Source: Gelatoporia subvermispora B (Eukaryota; Basidiomycota; Agaricomycetes; Polyporales; Gelatoporiaceae). Taken from it: a stretch of 64,000 nucleotides of DNA. The first letter of the stretch is position 1; each line of letters starts with the position of its first letter. A program made the position numbers and the translations under genes. Location: the NCBI GenBank assembly GCA_000320605.2, contig KB445792.1:1183581-1247580 (forward strand), in the 5' to 3' direction. Shown piece by piece: positions 58,916 to 64,000 of this stretch. The notes below the pieces were generated by a model. The model saw only the letters and a list, made by a program, of their open reading frames with translations, was not told where the DNA came from and searched no databases.

Positions 58916-59068
58916 TCCCAACGAGATTAGGCACCATGTGTCCAGCAATCACTATCTATATCACAGCTGAGATGGTTGTAAACCCGCTCCATGTGTGTAT
59001 TGTTGTACTTACGGGTTGGTTTGTCATGATACTTCGGTGTATCTCGATGCTTGTACATTTTGAAGTAG

Positions 59069-60338
59069 TCACTGTTTCATCGCATCTTCATTGTACTGCA
59101 CCAGTTCTTCGAACTTGACGAGGGTGCCACCGAAGATGTCAAGCGAGCTGAGGACATTCTTGTTAATCTGTTTGAACATGCAACACGCACTACTCCGCAC
59201 CTGCCGAAGGTCAGATCGACCTTACCGTGTGACAGCCTATCAACCGTTTTGAGATCTTCCACACCTGGGTTCAAAATCATTATACTGGGAAGCCTGGAAT
59301 ATATAAGGTGCAGACTCTTGGCTCCGCCAGCGTATGTGGTCGGGATGGTCACCCATTCGCCAAGCTCTAGAAGTCATTGTCAGCCAGGTAAACGGAGTGA
59401 CACGATATACATACTCTCTACAAGTTCCTCGTCTATTCCTTGGCACAGCCCCTCCACGTCCGCAGCATGAATGAGGAATTCGCTAACAGTCATTCAGCAG
59501 GGGCGGAGGTCACACAGCGTATCAGCTAACCTGCAATATTCGGCTAGAAGATCCAGAGACTCTGCGTAAACGAGAATCAGCTATAGAAAGATACACCAAT
59601 ATCAGGTGAACTCACCTTTGCAGACCTCCATACTAGTGATCTTCTGCCATTTGTTCATAGCAACTAACCATTTGTTACCCCTACGACGGCAACTGAGGGC
59701 CAAGTCAAGGGATCGATCGTGCACGTTATTCGGCTCTCCTACCTCACATCAACAACAAGCTTATCCTTCCCAACAATAGCAGATATTGACTCCAGTCGTT
59801 CGAGCGAGAATTCACCCCCGGAAAAGAGGAAGGATGTGACAATGACCTAGAAGACCCACATAGTTCCTGAGTGACGTCCGAGTGATCCTGTTTGTGTTCA
59901 TACCTTGCTTGCACCTGCTCCTATCCACTCCTTGCAATTCTGATGTGTAATCCCTCCACCAACTTGGAGATGCCCTATACACGGTATGATAATCTGGAGC
60001 GGCACGGAGTAAATGGGACTCACCAGGCCACGTTTGTAAAGCCTCCTTAGCAGCACGCTCATTCCCCTCCCCAAGTTTGATTACGTGTCCACCCTCCAGG
60101 TTATGTTTCTTGTATAGCTCAGCATAGTAAGCAGACGAATGACTATAAGCGATGTGTTTGAGAAGCGCAGAAAGCCAAGACTCGGGGTAACGGCGGACCT
60201 CGCAACAAAGTTGGTCTTGAGAGCGGCTGTGTCGGTATCAGATAGAGTACCGCCAACAATTTGTTTGACCTCTCCATCATGGAGGTCTATGCATGGCCGA
60301 AAGAGAGATCTCTTGAATTGAGACGAGACCACTGACAT
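59069..60338 (-). CDS. HIS6: Phosphoribosylformimino-5-aminoimidazole carboxamide ribotide isomerase
   Basis: Many small exons (about seven introns), about 265 residues, the usual fungal length. Start [20 protein letters not shown] (ATG 60338-60336), then [56 protein letters not shown] and [19 protein letters not shown]. An Arg-rich piece leads to [20 protein letters not shown] and TYAGGAKSL, and it ends [20 protein letters not shown] (TGA 59071-59069). It catalyses the fourth step of histidine synthesis (ProFAR isomerase) in the cytosol on a TIM barrel. GGGIT and DIFGG are the phosphate-binding motifs. The splice just before the last exon could not be fixed with certainty. Confidence 0.9.
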
Positions 60339-60641
60339 GCTGGGAGCACAAGTGGGCGCTTCGAGGACGCGCTTTGCGTTTTCGGACTGCGATCGACGCG
60401 TCTCACGCGTCTCACTACGTCCTTCGGCTAGTACTAGCTACGCGCTAGACGTCGGACTTGCTCGATGCCAATAAAGGCCCGGATGACAGCCATCCTGAAG
60501 CCGCTCAATGCCCGAGCCAGCTGCCGACGAAACCGCGCAAGGATAACATCCACATTAAAGTACAGGATGAAGTGTTACACTGTGATATTCATGCATCCAG
60601 GTTACCCGGGTACTGCTGCATAAAACCAACTGTCGCGGCCC
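60339..60641. other. HIS6 promoter and 3' spacer of the transhydrogenase gene
   Basis: 303 bp. It includes a CG-rich palindrome-like run (CGACGCGTCTCACGCGTCTC) near 60390-60410. No gene seen. Confidence 0.4.
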
Positions 60642-62715
60642 TCAGTACTCCAAAGAATTCTCGATAATCTTAGTGAGGTACTCTCGCCCATCTGCCCCTG
60701 CAACATCACCGATACCGGGGGCCAGATCGAGAACGCGTCTCTGAGGGATCGTACCCTCGACCAGTTTCGCCACATCGGCCTTGGTATATCCGACCGCTTT
60801 GAGACCGCGTGGTACTCCAAGGTTGTCCAGGAAGCGGGCAATAGCCTCGAAAAGGTGTGCGCCGATCTCACTATCCGGAATTGACGTGATGGATGGGTCA
60901 GAAATGCTAACGCCGTTGAAGATTGCCAGAGCCTCCCGATGGCGGGAAGGAGATGAAGGTGCAGTGAACTGGAAGACAGCTGGTGCGGGCAGTGCAACCC
61001 TGTGAAGATATGTGAGGACTTTCATATTTGCGGACTATAGTCCATGCTTACGTGACACCGTGTGGAATGATGGGATGGTCCACATTGTATCCCGAATACT
61101 TGAACTTCGGCCCAGGTTTGTTCAAGCCAGAGATCTATAGTCAAGACGGTCAGGGCGATCTAGAGCACTCTAGGGAAGGACCTGACCGGATAGCTGATTC
61201 CATGACACAAGTGCACGCCAGCATTTCCAAAGCCAATGCCAGCGAATGAGGCAGCAAGACTACGAACATTATAAGTGTGACAATTGCTCAATGATAGGAA
61301 TGAGCAGGACGTACGCCATCTGAGCCATTGACTCATAATCGTCCAGGTTCTTCGCTATTCTTGGCAGGTGCTTAATGGTGGTATGCAGTGCCCACATTGA
61401 AAAGACATCCGCTACCGGGTTGCTGCCTTGGTAGGCGGGCCGCAGAATGGGATTCGCTGGGCGCGGCGTACGTTCGGTATAGCTGGGATAGCGCACACTC
61501 TGAGGAAACTCAAACCATCTGTGCTGGAGCATCGACTTACGGAATAGCTGTGTAGCTCTCCAAGCTGTGGAATAAGACATCCAATCCAGCGCTTATGTGC
61601 AGCTCTGGGTGGGTAGAGTGCGGTGAGAACCTTGTGACGTATACGTGGACATAACTGACCTCGCGAACAAGTTCGAGTGTTCAAAGTATCTACAATGCCT
61701 AACACCGGCTTCATGGCGCGGCTAGAGATCCCTGTCTTAAACGACATCGAGGTGATGTCTAAGATAGCTGTCCCGGTTGTCTCAGAACCAGTTCCCGCAG
61801 TTGTTGGCACTGGACATGTATGAGGACGTGGATAGCTGCTCAATGTGATGCGCCGCAACATACCTGCAATCAGTGGTCTCAGCTGTTGTTCGACTGGCAA
61901 GCCCTTACCAACAGGTGCGTTGATGAAGTCAAATAAGTCTGCATCCTTGTATACGGTGAACCTACGCGGGCGTCAGACTACGAGTGTAACGTCAGATTTG
62001 GACGTACAAATTAGCGGCCTTGGCTGTGTCCATGACACTCCCTCCTCCAACACTGGTACATCAATTTGGAGATGAGTGCCGTTTCTCATTAACCGATTAA
62101 CATAGCTTACGCCAGAAAGTGGCTGCAATCATGCTCTCTGGACCAGGCTATCGCATTTCGCCAGCTTTCTTCCGTCGGCTCCGCAACCACACGATCGTAG
62201 ACCACGAAAGGTAGATCCGCTTGTGCTTCCAGAGAATTAATCGCCTATGCCATAATGAACAAGAGTCAGGTAGGGCCGCTGGGCACAACGCACCATCTTG
62301 GCGGCGGGCAACTTGGCAACGTTCGGATCTGTGAACACAGCGACCTGAAAGATCGTCAAATTGAATGTTATATAACATATCCATTCACTGCCCTACCTTA
62401 CGGGCCTTCATGTTCTTGAAGTCCATGCCCACTTCACGGGTAACGCCCTCGCCGAAGCGAAGATGAGATGCGGCAACCTTCCCACCAAGATATGAGCATG
62501 CAGTCACCAAAGTGACCGCTGAGACCGACCTCGAATGCGTATTCCTTCTCAACAGGTAGCGCATCCACAGGGGTCGCGAAACGTCGCAACTGGTTTACGG
62601 CGTCGAGCGAGCGATGTATACCTCCGCTGGTGCAGCCATGGCAAGGGCACGCCGAGTGTTGCGTTGCGTACATCAGTCGTTTAATAGCATTTCGAGACGC
62701 AACTTTGGACAACAT
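60642..62715 (-). CDS. Hydroxyacid-oxoacid transhydrogenase (ADHFE1-type iron alcohol dehydrogenase), mitochondrial
   Basis: About 480 residues in ten or so exons, from ATG 62715-62713. The N-terminus [20 protein letters not shown] is a good mitochondrial presequence, and [10 protein letters not shown] and [20 protein letters not shown] follow. The nucleotide site is [20 protein letters not shown]. Then come [20 protein letters not shown], the iron-binding block [20 protein letters not shown] with SYPISG, and HPIIPHGV. The tail contains [20 protein letters not shown]. The family (type III alcohol dehydrogenases) couples oxidation of gamma-hydroxybutyrate to reduction of 2-oxoglutarate, giving D-2-hydroxyglutarate. 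The metal-binding His residues (HLCHG, HPIIPHG) are present. It appears intact. Confidence 0.9.
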
Positions 62716-63461
62716 CTCCCCAGCGATGTATACGAAAGTTGTGGGTTCAAGGTAGACGCGATGGGAGCCATTCCACTGCTATTCCGGTCCAGTTTATAAG
62801 GAACGCGGCCGAGGCGAAGCGCGGAACTCCGGGGGTGCGGGGTCATGGGAAGCTTGCCGAGATCACGCGGGGAAGTGCCTGCACGTGGATGCCACATGCA
62901 GTGCAATGTCGGGCCTTGACCATATGCGGCAATCTCGTCGGGACCATATGTCGGGAATTGTTGGGACGACGGGAGTTACGTAGCATGGCACAGCTTTGCT
63001 GGCTTTCGCGTCAAGGTATGATTTTCCGAGAACGCTACAAACTTGGGCTCGGTTCCGGATATGTCGTAACAGTTTCCGTCCTTTGGCGGTGCAGTGGACG
63101 CGTCGTAAAGTGGCACTCGCGGATCGCCCTCGCCTCAAGGAATGCACCTCGTTCGGTACAAAGTGCACTCTTCATTTGCTGATATGGTTCTTGAAATTTG
63201 TGTGGGATATAGCCAGGAAGTTCGATAAGCGGACTCGCTGGGGAGGGAGCGAGTGGATGAGGGGACAAGCGTCGTAGGCACAATCAATTTCCCACGGGAA
63301 ACGAAACAAATGCAAGACGTCGAGAAGAGGTCGCGACTGTTATGTAGCTCTGTCCCTCGTGCAGGCCGCCCTCCCAGTCCTGTCCCCCTCCCTCCTCCGG
63401 TCCTTACCCTCACTCTCGCTTCCCGTCGCTCTTTTGACAATCATTCGAGGCTCCATTCACC
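62716..63461. other. Intergenic, shared upstream region of transhydrogenase and aspartic protease genes
   Basis: 746 bp with no supported gene. Close to the protease start there is a strongly pyrimidine-rich strand (CTCCCTCCTCCGGTCC, CTCTCGCTTCCC) consistent with a transcription start region. Confidence 0.4.
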
Positions 63462-64000
63462 ATGAGGGTTACTCACTTACCGCTTGCTCTGGTCTTATCT
63501 GCGTCGTTGTCCAGTGCGATCAGGGTTCCCGTCACACAACGCAAGTCGACCAGTCCACATTCGCAGCATTCAAGAAGGAGTGGGAGGGCTGCCGTTACGC
63601 ACCCTGTGCTAGCTGCCGCCACGAACTCTAGCGGCGGTGATGACGACCTTGATCTAACGTGCGTATTTCCCTTTCCTGCAGCACCCTGGGCGGTAATGTT
63701 GAATGTGGGCTCCGCAGTACTGTACATGATTTGTTGTATATTGCCAACGTGAGTCCGTCTTGCGATTCTCCACGTCTTGTGTTTGACACTTCGCAACAGA
63801 TTAGCGTCGGCGGACGCTGTAAGTCTTCGTGTCATGACAGCTTTCTGATCATTCATAACGTCTCTTCAGCATACCCCGTGCAACTAGATACCGGTTCTGC
63901 AGATTTGTGGATCAAAGGTTCAACATTCCCTCTACCAAACACGACTCAAACGGTGAGAAGGACCGCTATACACTCTTCCATATATCTCATTCCGTTCGTC
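63462..64000 (+). CDS. Pepsin-like aspartic protease, 5' part (runs off window)
   Basis: Start ATG 63462. MRVTHLPLALVLSASLSSA is a clear signal peptide. A basic propeptide (QRKSTSPHSQHSRRSGRAA) follows. An intron of about 60 nt leads to TVHDLLYIAN, then ISVGGR and YPVQLDTGSADLWIKG, the first catalytic DTG motif of family A1. The sequence then reaches LPNTTQT and the window ends. It is a secreted or vacuolar acid protease. The N-glycosylation sites and basic propeptide fit a secreted zymogen. Three introns are seen in the first 480 bp. The second active site lies outside. Confidence 0.88.

Overview
The window reads as nuclear DNA of a filamentous basidiomycete, probably an Agaricomycete. Genes are dense, lie on both strands and carry many short (about 45-65 nt) GT-AG introns. 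The encoded set is typical of a mushroom-forming fungus: a fungal MLKL-like/TKL kinase, a basidiomycete-type L-amino-acid oxidase, PHO81, MDM10, UFE1, HIS6 and others. There is no operon organisation, no CRISPR and no rRNA. Nearly every gene had to be assembled from several exons by eye, so outer coordinates are firmer than internal splice sites. About 28 intact or edge-truncated genes were recognised, plus broken copies and some unassigned coding stretches.

Left part (1-8.7 kb): the 3' end of a cystathionine gamma-synthase-like enzyme; unassigned coding fragments; a kinase with an N-terminal helical domain; a single-pass membrane protein; then a decayed duplicate (6112-8002) of the LOA1/TVP38 gene pair, joined abruptly to the 3' part of an RRM gene.

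8.7-18.5 kb: an intact L-amino-acid oxidase gene, then the intact LOA1/TVP38 pair (12113-15067), so the oxidase sits between two direct repeats of about 1.87 kb. Next come the ER t-SNARE UFE1 and a non-coding stretch with a 392-bp inverted-repeat element (MITE) flanked by TA.

18.5-34.4 kb: SmG, a long disordered protein, MDM10, a divergent RecA-fold gene, PEX12, PHO81, a half-size ABC transporter and GTP cyclohydrolase I.

34.7-53.1 kb: THO2 (the largest gene), a short MRC1-domain protein, an unrecognised membrane-anchored protein, RPL3, a PPR protein, an AMMECR1-domain protein, a Rab-like GTPase with a large insertion, and RPS7.

53.5-64 kb: CNS1, L-2-hydroxyglutarate dehydrogenase, NDUFA12, a proline-iminopeptidase-like hydrolase, HIS6, an ADHFE1-type transhydrogenase, and the 5' end of a secreted pepsin-like aspartic protease.

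Most genes are single-copy housekeeping functions (ribosome, splicing, mRNA export, ER/Golgi and peroxisome traffic, mitochondria, amino-acid and phosphate metabolism) arranged as divergent or convergent pairs with about 250-bp shared promoters. The accessory part is 1.5-18 kb, which holds the duplication, the pseudogenes, the oxidase and the MITE.
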